Shown: positions 7,889 through 15,885 of the stretch, one piece after another
Numbering within the stretch: the stretch's first letter is position 1
How the letters are laid out: the number at the start of each line of letters is the position of its first letter
Assembly (NCBI RefSeq): GCF_030297175.1
Contig: NZ_AP028070.1
Span: 186,001-250,000, forward strand
Length of the DNA: 64,000 nucleotides
Direction: 5' to 3'
Origin: Marinobacter sp. LA51
GTDB lineage: Bacteria; Pseudomonadota; Gammaproteobacteria; Pseudomonadales; Oleiphilaceae
Notes under the pieces: model-generated
Databases searched by the model: none
Told to the model about the DNA's origin: nothing
Seen by the model: the letters and a program-made list of their open reading frames with translations, nothing else
Program-made: the position numbers and the translations under genes

Positions 7889-10585
7889 GTGAACAGCGAG
7901 CATCAGACAGCGACCGGCGTTCGGACCACCTGCCCCTACTGTGGCGTCGGTTGCGGCGTGACGGCCCGGCCCGGGCAAGTCAGTGGCGATCAGCAGCACC
8001 CGGCCAATCAGGGGCGACTGTGTGTTAAAGGCTCGGCCTTGCACGAGACCCTGGTGCCTGCCGGTCGTCTGTTGCGGCCCCGGCTCGCCGGTGTGGAAAG
8101 CGACTGGCCGGAGGCCCTGAAAGCCGCGTCTGGGGCCATTCGGGAGGCGGTGGCCACGCACGGCCCCGGTTCAGTGGCGTTCTATCTGTCAGGCCAGTTG
8201 TTAACCGAGGACTATTACGTCGCCAACAAATTGGCCAAGGGGTTTGTTGGCACACCGCACGTGGATACCAACTCCCGTCTTTGCATGTCTTCGGCAGTAG
8301 CAGCCCACAAACGGGCGTTCGGGGAAGACTGTGTACCCGGCTGCTATGACGATGTGGAGTTGGCGGATCTGCTGGTACTGGCTGGCAGCAACGCCGCCTG
8401 GGCTCATCCGGTGCTGTATCAGCGCATGAAAGCGGCCTGCCGTCAGGGACGTCGGGTGGTGGTGATTGACCCGCGCCGGACCGCCACTGCAGAGCTGGCG
8501 GACCTGCACCTGAAACTGAAACCAGGCACAGACACTATTCTGTTTAACGGCCTCCTGGTGTGGCTAGCGGATAACAGTGGCCTGGACCAGGGTTATATCG
8601 CCCGCCACTGTCATGGCTTCGAGGAAACCTTGGCGGCCGCGACCCAAGCGGCTCCCTCAGCCGGTTCTGTGGCTGAACAGTGCGATCTTCCGGTCGCCGA
8701 TGTGGAAACCTTTTACCAATGGTTCGCACAGACCCCGCGGACGGTGACCGGTTTTTCCCAGGGCATCAATCAGGCGTCGGCGGGAACGGACAAGTGCAAC
8801 AGCATTATCAATTGCCATCTGGCCACAGGCCGGGTCGGCTTGCCGGGGGCCGGGCCATTCTCCTTGACCGGTCAGCCCAACGCCATGGGCGGGCGGGAAG
8901 TGGGCGGATTGGCCAATACCCTGGCGGCCCATATGGACTACGACAGCCCCGGTGCCCGGGACAGTGTGGCTCGGTTCTGGGGTACCGGCCGAGTTCCCGA
9001 GGGCCCCGGCCTGAAAGCCGTGGAACTTTTCGAAGCAGTGCATCGGGGCGAGATCAAGGTGCTTTGGATCATGGGCACCAACCCGGCGGTCAGCCTGCCG
9101 GAGTCGGCGCGGGTGCGCGAGGCGCTGGCGCGCTGCCCCACGGTGATTGTCTCCGACTGCATGGCCGAGACCGACACCACCGCCTACGCTGACATCCTGC
9201 TGCCCGCCGCCGGTTGGGGCGAGAAAGACGGCACGGTGACCAATTCCGAGCGCTGTATATCCCGGCAAAGAGCGTTCCTGCCTCTGCCTGGCGAGGTGAA
9301 GCCGGACTGGTGGATCATGGCGAGCGTGGCCCAGGCGCTGGGTTTTGGCGAGGCGTTCGGCTACCAGCGGCCGGTGGATATCTTTCGCGAGCACGCTGCG
9401 CTCTCCGGAATTGCCGTCCAGGCCAGCGGCAGTCGCCGCCAGTTTGATATCGATTGTCTGAAAACCCTGTCCGACTCCGATTACGACCAATTCGAACCGG
9501 TGCAATGGCCAGTTTCAGCCTCGCCCGAGGGCGGGATTGCCGGTACCCGCCGACTCTTTGGTCAAGGCGGCTTTGCCACCCCCGATGGTCGTGCCCGAAT
9601 GGTGCCCATCCACACGGTGAGCGCGGGTCAACAGACCTCGCTGGCCCAGCCGCTGGTGGTCAACGCTGGCAGGATTCGCGATCAGTGGCACACCATGACC
9701 CGGACCGCCCTGGCACCAAGGCTGCTCGCCCATCGGCAGGAGCCGTTTATTGAGGTGCACCCCAACGACGCCGAGGCCCTGACCCTGGCCGAGGGCGAGC
9801 TGGGCCGGCTGACTGGCCGCAATGGTGGCGAATACGTGGGCCGGATTCGGGTAACACCGGATCAGCGCCCGGGCGAGGTGTTTGTGCCCATCCACTGGAA
9901 CCGTCAGTTTGCCTCCAGGGGCACGGCGACGGACCTGATGATGGCCGTTACCGATCCGGTCTCCGGGCAGCCGGAGGGCAAACACGGCGTCGCCAGCCTG
10001 CAACCGTTGCCGAGTCGTTGGCACGCCCGGGTGATCCGTCGCCCGGCCAGCGGATGGCAGCCGGAACTGGCCAGTCCCTCGGGTTACTGGGCCCGGCAGC
10101 CGCTGAGTCACAGCGAGAGCTGGTGGCTGGCGGGCAATCAGCCGGTGGATTGGGAACGGGAGGCGGATGCCTGGTTGGGTGGTGCGGCTCAGGTGTTGAT
10201 GGGCGATGTCGCCTGCGGCCGGTTTCGGGCCGCTCGCATCGTTGACGGGCAGTTGCAGGCGGTTCTGTTGGTGGCGCCGAGTGCTGCCGAGTTGCCGGAC
10301 CTGGCCTGGCTGGACCGATGCTTTGAGGCGCAGTGCCTGAGCCCCGAGCAACGTCAGTGCCTGCTGGCGGCTCGAGCGGTGGACAGCGAAGACACCGGCG
10401 CACTGGTGTGCAGCTGTTTCCAGGTGGGCGAAAAGCAGATTGCGAAGGCGATTCGGGCCGGTGAGGACAGTGTGGAAGCGCTTGGTCAGGCCCTGAAATG
10501 CGGCACCAACTGTGGCTCCTGCATTCCGGAACTGCGGGGTTTGCTGAGTCAATATCCGGCGCCGGAAGCGGCCGAGGTTTCCTGA
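7889..10585 (+). CDS. nasA: Assimilatory nitrate reductase catalytic subunit with C-terminal BFD-like [2Fe-2S] domain
   Basis: This 898-residue molybdopterin enzyme reduces nitrate to nitrite in the cytoplasm. An N-terminal [4Fe-4S] site uses Cys15, Cys18, Cys22 and Cys45 (CPYCGVGCGV then LCVKG). The bis-MGD oxidoreductase core follows, including NAMGGREVGGLAN and the molydopterin-binding C-terminal domain around residues 580-690. From about residue 837 there is a BFD-like domain with Cys841, Cys843, Cys875 and Cys878, as in Klebsiella NasA, expected to accept electrons from the NasC-type flavoprotein. There is no signal peptide. The start is GTG at 7889 after AAAAGGA. It is divergent from nrtA and expressed from its own sigma-54 promoter and attenuator. 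Length and motifs are complete. Confidence 0.96.
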   Translation: MNSEHQTATGVRTTCPYCGVGCGVTARPGQVSGDQQHPANQGRLCVKGSALHETLVPAGRLLRPRLAGVESDWPEALKAASGAIREAVATHGPGSVAFYLSGQLLTEDYYVANKLAKGFVGTPHVDTNSRLCMSSAVAAHKRAFGEDCVPGCYDDVELADLLVLAGSNAAWAHPVLYQRMKAACRQGRRVVVIDPRRTATAELADLHLKLKPGTDTILFNGLLVWLADNSGLDQGYIARHCHGFEETLAAATQAAPSAGSVAEQCDLPVADVETFYQWFAQTPRTVTGFSQGINQASAGTDKCNSIINCHLATGRVGLPGAGPFSLTGQPNAMGGREVGGLANTLAAHMDYDSPGARDSVARFWGTGRVPEGPGLKAVELFEAVHRGEIKVLWIMGTNPAVSLPESARVREALARCPTVIVSDCMAETDTTAYADILLPAAGWGEKDGTVTNSERCISRQRAFLPLPGEVKPDWWIMASVAQALGFGEAFGYQRPVDIFREHAALSGIAVQASGSRRQFDIDCLKTLSDSDYDQFEPVQWPVSASPEGGIAGTRRLFGQGGFATPDGRARMVPIHTVSAGQQTSLAQPLVVNAGRIRDQWHTMTRTALAPRLLAHRQEPFIEVHPNDAEALTLAEGELGRLTGRNGGEYVGRIRVTPDQRPGEVFVPIHWNRQFASRGTATDLMMAVTDPVSGQPEGKHGVASLQPLPSRWHARVIRRPASGWQPELASPSGYWARQPLSHSESWWLAGNQPVDWEREADAWLGGAAQVLMGDVACGRFRAARIVDGQLQAVLLVAPSAAELPDLAWLDRCFEAQCLSPEQRQCLLAARAVDSEDTGALVCSCFQVGEKQIAKAIRAGEDSVEALGQALKCGTNCGSCIPELRGLLSQYPAPEAAEVS

Positions 10586-10592
10586 GCTCAGG

Positions 10593-11285
10593 TCAGCCGG
10601 CCTTGCGCAGTAGCGGTAAGGGCACCCGGTAGCGCAAACCTACAGACCGGCCGGTGCCCTCAACCGTGCAGGTCTTCTGGTTGACCCGGCGAATCCGGCC
10701 CTGAACTTCCCGGTTCCCGGCTCCGAAGGTCACTACCTCGCCGACCTGCCAGTGTTTGCGCGCCACCACCGGATCTGGCAACTCGAATGGCTCTGTCGAC
10801 AGCGCCATGCCACGGTCGGCGGCGCGGATGGCCAGAGACCGCCGCACCGCCACAGCCCCACCACTGGCGTGCAGTTCATCCAGAATCTCGTAGAAGTGCC
10901 GGTTGTGCACCGAACCCCGGAAGCGTTTTCCGGCGTTCTGTTGTAACAGATGCGCGAATTCATGGCAGCAGGTGTGCGCCAACAGGTTGAGCGGGCTCAA
11001 CTGGCCGTCAAAATAACCCCGTTTCCGGATTTCCCGGCTGGACAGCCAGCCATGGGCGGTGTCTGGCTGTTGCTTGGCCTCGACCATGCGGACGCCGTAG
11101 GTGATCAGATGCTGTTTTCGTTGGGGGTCAAAACGGTGGTAGGTGGCCTGGCCGGCACCGACACGACACTGCAGGGAGCTGCCTGGGAGGCGGTCTGTCA
11201 GCCAGCCGGTGGCTGGTTGCCAGAGTACGTCGTAAGTGGTGTCGCACATCAGTTGGCCGAGTTGCCGGGCCTGGGTACTGGTCAT
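10593..11285 (-). CDS. SprT-like zinc metalloprotease-fold protein
   Basis: This protein of about 230 residues has a SprT-like domain with the zinc motif HEFAH at about residues 108-112 and a downstream histidine cluster (HNRHFYE, near 127-130) that could supply the third ligand. The C-terminal 70 residues look like a small beta-rich domain (VGEVVTFGAGNREVQGRI), perhaps nucleic-acid or ligand binding. I chose the ATG at 11285 (MTSTQARQ). Its ribosome site is weak, and the open frame upstream overlaps hcp and is low-complexity, so it is not coding. The gene is convergent with nasA, whose stop lies 7 bases away. No role in nitrate metabolism is evident. SprT-family proteins have been linked to DNA-protein crosslink repair in eukaryotes, but the bacterial role is open. 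Confidence 0.72.
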   Translation of the reverse strand: MTSTQARQLGQLMCDTTYDVLWQPATGWLTDRLPGSSLQCRVGAGQATYHRFDPQRKQHLITYGVRMVEAKQQPDTAHGWLSSREIRKRGYFDGQLSPLNLLAHTCCHEFAHLLQQNAGKRFRGSVHNRHFYEILDELHASGGAVAVRRSLAIRAADRGMALSTEPFELPDPVVARKHWQVGEVVTFGAGNREVQGRIRRVNQKTCTVEGTGRSVGLRYRVPLPLLRKAG

Positions 11286-11355
11286 CAAGGAGCCATCTAG
11301 CAAATGCTTTTCCGGGAGTATCGATGCTGATGATACCCGCTCCCGGGGCCGGCGC

Positions 11356-11390
11356 AAAACCACATCGGCCAGCACTGAGGCTGGCCGATG
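11356..11390 (-). terminator. Intrinsic terminator of hcp
   Basis: A perfect 11-base stem CATCGGCCAGC with its complement (11363-11390) and a six-base loop is followed on the minus strand by TGGTTTTG. It lies 23 bases after the hcp stop codon. Confidence 0.75.
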
Positions 11391-11412
11391 TAGAGATGGC
11401 AACGCGGTTGGA

Positions 11413-11931
11413 TCAGGCCTCGAACGGCGAGCGCCAGTCGTCAGCGCCGGAGGTGCCGGCAACGGCGTGCTCCCAGGTGACCTTGCGGTACGACAGGGAG
11501 GTGGTGACCAGCTGGGTGAAGTCCGCGCTGGCGGCATCCTGGCAGTGAGGCATGTTGCACTGGATGTCGATGATGGTGGCGTCTTCAAGGATGGTCGAGA
11601 AGAAGTGCTCCTGCTTGCCCTCAACCGAGGTGCGGTACCACTTCAGCTCCACTTTGGGCAGCATTTCGCCGGAGGCCAGGGCGTTGTACATCAGCGGTGT
11701 GGCCTTGTTCAGGGCAGAGGTGAACTTGAACGGCTTGTGCACGCGCTGGCCGGAAGGTTGGCCGGACTGGGGGTCGGTCGGGACTGTGACCACATGGCTG
11801 AATTCCTGCACCAGCACTTCGTCTTCGTGACCTTCCACGTAGATGTTACCGACCGAGTCGGAGGTGAATGCGCCGGCGGTGATGTTGCCCTGTGTCTGGC
11901 CTTCGATACTGATATAACAAGGAGTTGGCAT
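11413..11931 (-). CDS. hcp: Hcp-family type VI secretion tube protein (orphan)
   Basis: This 172-residue Hcp protein forms the hexameric tube of type VI secretion systems in its family. It begins with the family hallmark MPTPCYISIEGQTQGNI, and the beta-barrel fold continues to WRSPFEA. I chose the ATG at 11931 rather than the in-frame ATG at 11943, because GGAG sits 6 bases before it and MPTPCYI is the usual Hcp start. A strong terminator follows. No other T6SS gene (TssB/C, ClpV, VgrG) is in the window, so this is an isolated copy that may feed a distant system. The upstream neighbour on the same strand is the PP2C-kinase, about 210 bases away, with a hairpin between them. A separate promoter is likely. 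Confidence 0.92.
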   Translation of the reverse strand: MPTPCYISIEGQTQGNITAGAFTSDSVGNIYVEGHEDEVLVQEFSHVVTVPTDPQSGQPSGQRVHKPFKFTSALNKATPLMYNALASGEMLPKVELKWYRTSVEGKQEHFFSTILEDATIIDIQCNMPHCQDAASADFTQLVTTSLSYRKVTWEHAVAGTSGADDWRSPFEA

Positions 11932-12111
11932 TGTCTGCTCCATGACGTGTGATTGAATGAGTGTCCCTGTGGGTCTTCCCTGGACTTCCCGATAGTTACA
12001 AACTCCGTGCCAGTGAACTAAAGACTATATAAAACAGTGGTTAAGGCGAACTCTGAGTCGGCTTTAGTCGGCGTCGGGCAAGACGGTGCCCGAGTGTTGA
12101 GCGAGGAGTTG

Positions 12112-12139
12112 CTGGCTGGGCCAAATCTCGCCCGGCCAG
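12112..12139 (-). terminator. Probable hairpin terminator after the PP2C-kinase gene
   Basis: The stem CTGGC-GGGC with GCCC-GCCAG (one mismatch) starts just past the kinase stop codon. No clear T-tract follows, so function as an intrinsic terminator is uncertain. Confidence 0.4.
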
Positions 12140-12141
12140 TC

Positions 12142-13917
12142 TCATTCGAACGCCAGGGTGGCCAGCAGAGCTAGCAGAAGCAGCGCTGAAAGGCTTTGCC
12201 AAAAGGCGACGGGGTGTCGCTCCATCAAGGGTGGCCGGTGCCGGCTTTGCCAGTCGGCGCCGGGTTGGCGGAGGTCGTGCAGAAATTCCGACAGTGCCGG
12301 ATAGCGGCGGTGCGGTTCGGGATGGAGTGCCCTCGCCAGGGCGTCATCCACCCACACCGGGACATCTTCCCGGTACGGCCGGACCGATTGATAGGTGAGT
12401 CGGCGTTGCTGGCTGCGGCTGCGTATTTTTGGCACTTCTGCACCGAAAGGCAGTCGGCCAGTCAACATCTGATAGGTGATGACGCCCAGGGAGAACTGGT
12501 CGGCGAGCCAGCTGCCTGCTTCACCCAGCATGGTTTCTGGTGCACTGTACAGGGCCGCGCCGCGGGGGGCGCATGAATAGGGTGCGGTATCGGTGTCGGT
12601 CATTTCCTGCAGGCCGGCGACCCGGGTGGCGCCAAAATCGATCAGAGTGACGGTGCCAGCAGCGTCCACCAGGATGTTTTCGGGTTTCAGGTCCTGATGC
12701 ACCATCTCCAGTCGGTGAAAGGCACGTAGGCCCCGCCCGATCTGTTCCACCAGATTGCGAACCGTCTCCAGGGCAGGCGCCGGGTGATCCAGCATCCACT
12801 GTTTCAGGGTTCGGCCTTCCACGAATTCGGTCACCAGATAGACCCAGCTGCGGGGTCTGTCCGGGGCGAAAGGCCGTACTACGTGCGGGTTTGAGATGCG
12901 ACGGGCAATCCACTCCTCGGTGGCGAACTGTTCCAGATACTCCGGGTCGTCACGAAGATCCGTGGATGGGATTTTGATCACCACCGGTGCCTGCGTTGCC
13001 TCGTCCACCGCCTGGAACACGTGGCTGCGGCCACTGGCGTGGAGCTGGCGCTGAATACGGTAGCCGTCGAAGGTTCGCCCCGGGGCCAGTTCCGGGGCGA
13101 ACGGCAGCTGGCTCAGTTCGCGGCTCAGCTCCCCCGCCTGTTGGGACTTCGGTAGGTTATCGATGCGGATGATCTGCACCGTCAGGTTGTCGGCACTGCC
13201 GGCCGCCAGTGCCGCTGCGGCCAGGGCTTTGGCGGCCGCTGTCAGGTTATCCGGGTGTCGGTTCAGCCGTTCCAGGATGTCCGCTTCGGTCAGGTATTCA
13301 TAAACCCCGTCGGTGGCCAGCAGGAACACATCGCCGACCTGCAGCGGAGCCTGCTGGTAGTCGATGTCCAGCTGATGATCCATGCCCATGGCGCGGGTCA
13401 GGCAGCTTTCGGTTCGGGACAGCCAGAGGCGATGATCCGTGGTCAGTTGCTCCAGGGCCCGATTGTGAACCCTGTAAATCCGGGAGTCGCCCACGTTGAA
13501 CACGTGCGCGGTGGTGGATTTCAGCACCAGGACACTCAGGGTGCAGATGTAACCCCGGTCGAGGTCATACCGGAACTGGCTGCGGCGGGTCTGGGCGTGG
13601 AGCCAGGCGTTGGTGGCCAGCAGTACGCGCTGGACCGACTTCTTGACCGACCAGGTTTCTGGCGTGGAGAAGTAGTCACTGAGAAAGCCGGCCACCGCCG
13701 ACTCACTCGCCACCTGGCTGACATTGCTGGAACTGATGCCATCGGCTATGGCCACCGCAATGCCCTTGGTTGCCCGCTGCAGCGGATCGGGAATCAGCAG
13801 ACCGTGAAAATCCTGATTGCTGGTTTTCAGTCCGCGATCCGAGTACTGACCCACTGTGATTTCCAGTTGTGCTGAAACGGGTTTGCCCCCGTCCGGTGAC
13901 AACACCGGCGGGGGCAT
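12142..13917 (-). CDS. Bifunctional PP2C phosphatase / Ser-Thr protein kinase, membrane-anchored
   Basis: This protein of about 591 residues joins two opposing enzymes. A PP2C phosphatase occupies about residues 15-255 (DRGLKTSNQD, AIADGISS, NVGDSRIY, LATDGVYEY and a final ADNLT carry the metal-binding aspartates). A Hanks-type kinase occupies about 270-545 (VVIKIPS lysine, HQDLKPENIL catalytic loop, LIDFGATR in place of DFG-T, SAPE). A single C-terminal transmembrane helix follows (SLSALLLLALLATLAFE). The glycine loop is degenerate (QLHASGRSHVFQA). It follows the nitrite channel gene by 34 bases and should be co-transcribed with it under sigma-54 and NasR control. Similar fused proteins occur near nitrate-assimilation genes in pseudomonads, but I know no proven substrate. 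The start is uncertain because a strong hairpin overlaps it. Confidence 0.87.
   Translation of the reverse strand: MPPPVLSPDGGKPVSAQLEITVGQYSDRGLKTSNQDFHGLLIPDPLQRATKGIAVAIADGISSSNVSQVASESAVAGFLSDYFSTPETWSVKKSVQRVLLATNAWLHAQTRRSQFRYDLDRGYICTLSVLVLKSTTAHVFNVGDSRIYRVHNRALEQLTTDHRLWLSRTESCLTRAMGMDHQLDIDYQQAPLQVGDVFLLATDGVYEYLTEADILERLNRHPDNLTAAAKALAAAALAAGSADNLTVQIIRIDNLPKSQQAGELSRELSQLPFAPELAPGRTFDGYRIQRQLHASGRSHVFQAVDEATQAPVVIKIPSTDLRDDPEYLEQFATEEWIARRISNPHVVRPFAPDRPRSWVYLVTEFVEGRTLKQWMLDHPAPALETVRNLVEQIGRGLRAFHRLEMVHQDLKPENILVDAAGTVTLIDFGATRVAGLQEMTDTDTAPYSCAPRGAALYSAPETMLGEAGSWLADQFSLGVITYQMLTGRLPFGAEVPKIRSRSQQRRLTYQSVRPYREDVPVWVDDALARALHPEPHRRYPALSEFLHDLRQPGADWQSRHRPPLMERHPVAFWQSLSALLLLALLATLAFE
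13885..13915 (-). other. Strong hairpin at the start of the PP2C-kinase frame
   Basis: Arms GCCCCCG-CCGGTG and CACCGG-A-CGGGGGC pair over 13 bases with one bulge and a four-base loop. The hairpin lies 37 bases after the nirC stop and covers the last base of the proposed kinase ATG at 13917. There is no T-tract on either strand. It may slow entry into the kinase gene, stabilise nirC mRNA, or hide the start codon. Confidence 0.6.
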
Positions 13918-13951
13918 TCCGGCCTGTGCGGTGGCCGGATCAGGACAGGAT

Positions 13952-14800
13952 TCAGGCACGGTTGGCCAAAGCGGAATCGTCAAAGGCCGCAGGCGCCGGG
14001 CGCTTGGGCGCGGTGCGCACATGGGTGCTGTAGAGCGTGAGTCCGGTGAAGGCCAGACCACCCACCAGGTTACCCAGAACGGTTGGGATCTCGTTCCACC
14101 ACAGGTAATCCATGACCGAGAATTCACCGCCCATGATCATGGCGGACGGGAACAGGAACATGTTCACGATGGAATGCTCGAAGCCCATGAAGAAGAACAG
14201 CATGATTGGCATCCACATGGCCAGCACCTTGCCGCTGACGTTGGTGGATATCATCGCGCCAACCACGCCCATGGAAACCATCCAGTTGCACAGCATGCCG
14301 CGGATGAAGATGGTGGCCCAGCCGGCAGCACCGAACTCGGCGTAACCCAGGGTGCGGTCTTCGCCCACGCTGGCGATCTTGGCGCCGACGGCGCCCGGGT
14401 CGGTGTTGAAACCGTAGGTGAAGATGAACGCCATCATGAAGGCAACGGTCAGGGCGCCGCCCAGGTTACCCAGGAACACCCAGCCCCAGTTGCGCAGAAT
14501 GGCCTTGGGGGTAACCCCCGGGCGCTTATCCAGTAGTGCCAGTGGGGTCAGCATGAACACGCCGGTGAGCAGGTCAAAGCCCATCAGGTACAGCATGCAG
14601 AACCCGATCGGGAACAGGATGGCGCCAATCAGGAATACCCCGGTCTGAACCGCAACGGTAATGGCAAACGCCGCCGCCAGGGCCAGGATTGCACCGGCCA
14701 TGAAGGCACGGATCAGGGTGTCACGGGTGGACATGAAAATCTTGGATTCACCCGCGTCCACCATCTTGGTCGCGAACTCGGAAGGTAAGATATAAGACAT
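13952..14800 (-). CDS. nirC: Formate/nitrite transporter (FNT) family channel, probably nitrite
   Basis: This 282-residue inner-membrane protein has the six-helix FNT pentameric channel fold. Typical features are FMAGAILALAAAFAI, the broken-helix segment YLMGFDLLTGVFML, NWGWVFLGNLGGAL, and a long third-helix region ending CNWMVSMGV. GFEHSIVNMF carries the conserved pore-histidine region. The C-terminal tail of about 30 residues is soluble. The gene has its own sigma-54 promoter, hexaloop leader and terminator, and the PP2C-kinase follows it. FocA-type formate transport is possible by fold. The regulation and neighbours point to nitrite uptake or balance, so the symbol is by context. Confidence 0.85.
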   Translation of the reverse strand: MSYILPSEFATKMVDAGESKIFMSTRDTLIRAFMAGAILALAAAFAITVAVQTGVFLIGAILFPIGFCMLYLMGFDLLTGVFMLTPLALLDKRPGVTPKAILRNWGWVFLGNLGGALTVAFMMAFIFTYGFNTDPGAVGAKIASVGEDRTLGYAEFGAAGWATIFIRGMLCNWMVSMGVVGAMISTNVSGKVLAMWMPIMLFFFMGFEHSIVNMFLFPSAMIMGGEFSVMDYLWWNEIPTVLGNLVGGLAFTGLTLYSTHVRTAPKRPAPAAFDDSALANRA

Positions 14801-14820
14801 AACTGGTTCCTCTGGCCCAC

Positions 14821-14882
14821 AAAAAAACGGCGCTGCCCACCACCTGTAATGCTGCCTGTGCAGGGTGAAGAGCAGACGCCGT
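14821..14882 (-). terminator. Leader terminator (attenuator) of the nirC-kinase operon
   Basis: On the minus strand ACGGCG/CGCCGT closes a long stem with inner CTGC/GCAG and CACC/GGTG pairings and is followed by seven T residues (A-run at 14821-14827). It ends about 20 bases before the nirC start codon. Confidence 0.83.
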
Positions 14883-14928
14883 TGTCTGAAATAATGCTGT
14901 CGCTGTGAGCAGAGCCCAAGTTGGCTCT
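14873..14928 (-). promoter_or_regulatory. Two-hairpin ANTAR-type target in the nirC leader
   Basis: On the minus strand P2 is CAGAC-AACGGC-GTCTG (14873-14888): perfect five-base stem, six-base loop with A1, G4 and C6. Its loop and 3' arm overlap the 5' arm of the terminator at 14821-14882. P1 is AGAGCC-AACTTG-GGCTCT (14911-14928), a perfect six-base stem with a six-base loop, but position 4 of the loop is T instead of G. NasR binding is inferred by analogy with the nrtA leader. Confidence 0.76.
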
Positions 14929-14942
14929 ACTGATCTGGTTAG

Positions 14943-14958
14943 TGCAGGGACTGTGCCA
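14943..14958 (-). promoter_or_regulatory. Sigma-54 promoter of the nirC-kinase operon
   Basis: Minus-strand TGGCACAGTCCCTGCA has GG-N10-GC spacing with a perfect TGGCAC and CTGCA. The predicted start is near 14932, just before P1. Confidence 0.83.
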
Positions 14959-15055
14959 GAGTCGTGAGGTGAAGCTTAAAGCCTATTTGGTTCAGCGGCT
15001 TACGGAGGGTGGTTGGTTTTTCGCAGTGGCTCATTGGCCTTTTCGCCCGATGCCA

Positions 15056-15072
15056 CGCACCCGTTCAGTGCG
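15056..15072. promoter_or_regulatory. Probable NtrC enhancer site upstream of nirC
   Basis: CGCAC-CCGTTCA-GTGCG is a perfect dyad with the NtrC seven-base spacing, differing from TGCAC-N7-GTGCA only in the outermost base of each arm. It lies about 98 bases upstream of the sigma-54 promoter at 14943-14958. Apart from this site I see nothing else clear between the promoter and the tonB stop. Confidence 0.5.
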
Positions 15073-15126
15073 TATTTTTCGGTCAGTGCTGCACTGTGGT
15101 TCGGACCGATTCGGTTCAGTTCGGGC

Positions 15127-15885
15127 TCAACGCAGACGGAATCGGACGGGCAGAGCGTAGCTGAAACTCTGGCCTTTCATTCTGGCAGGCACCGCCGGCA
15201 GGGGTTCGGCGTCTCTGAGCATCTCCAGGGCGGCGTCATCGAGCAGCTCGTGACCAGAACCGGTTTTCAAGTGCAGTTCCAGCAGCTCCCCCTCCCGATC
15301 GAAACTGAAGACCACCAGTGGCGTGCCTTCCTGTCCCAACCGACGTGCCCGTCTGGGGTATTGGTAATGCTGGCTCAGATGCCGGCTGAGCTGGTTCAGG
15401 TATTCATCGATTCTGGCGGAACTGCCCGCCTCAAGCTGTACCTGCTGGTTTTGCGGTTCGGTGCTCTCGGCAACGTCCGTGGCTGTGGTTGCTGATGGTT
15501 CAGGCGGGCTGGTTTCGGCCGGCGGTTCCGGAGCCGGATCGGGCTTTGGCTCCGGTTTTGGCTCAGGCACTGGTTCCGGCTTGGGTTCAGGCTTTGATTT
15601 GGGTTCGGGCTCGGGCTCAGGCTCCGGTTTCGGTTTCGGTGCTGGCTCTGGTTCGGGTTTTGGCTGGGGCTCCGGCTCTGACGGCTGATCGGGGGCCGCC
15701 TCCGGTTCAGGTTCTTGTGGTGGGGCCAGGCTGATGCGAACCGCCGGAGCAGTGTTGCTGGGCGCCTCGCCCATTGCCAGTTGGGTGATCGGTTGCTGAG
15801 ATATAGCGAACAGCAGGATCAGCCCAACGGTCACCACCGCGACCAGTAACAGCCCCGCCCTGATCAATTCCTGGGGCGCTTTCAT
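15127..15885 (-). CDS. tonB: TonB-family energy-transducing protein
   Basis: This 252-residue protein has an N-terminal membrane helix (about residues 9-29). A long Pro-Glu-Lys periplasmic linker follows (about 53-125, dominated by EPEP and PKPKPEP units), then a C-terminal TonB domain of about 85 residues containing [18 protein letters not shown]. The family couples the proton gradient, through ExbB-ExbD, to outer-membrane receptors for iron siderophores and similar ligands. Its start overlaps the exbD stop by 4 bases (ATGA). It is the last gene of exbB-exbD-exbD-tonB, which sits behind a Fur box. The repetitive linker DNA (about 15530-15720) is low-complexity, explained by the protein. The receptor served is not in the window. 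Confidence 0.9.
   Translation of the reverse strand: MKAPQELIRAGLLLVAVVTVGLILLFAISQQPITQLAMGEAPSNTAPAVRISLAPPQEPEPEAAPDQPSEPEPQPKPEPEPAPKPKPEPEPEPEPKSKPEPKPEPVPEPKPEPKPDPAPEPPAETSPPEPSATTATDVAESTEPQNQQVQLEAGSSARIDEYLNQLSRHLSQHYQYPRRARRLGQEGTPLVVFSFDREGELLELHLKTGSGHELLDDAALEMLRDAEPLPAVPARMKGQSFSYALPVRFRLR

Noticed and set aside
15530..15720. Tandem repeat array
   Set aside because: The periodic GGTTCC/GGCTCC pattern is explained by the Glu-Pro-Lys-Pro linker of TonB.
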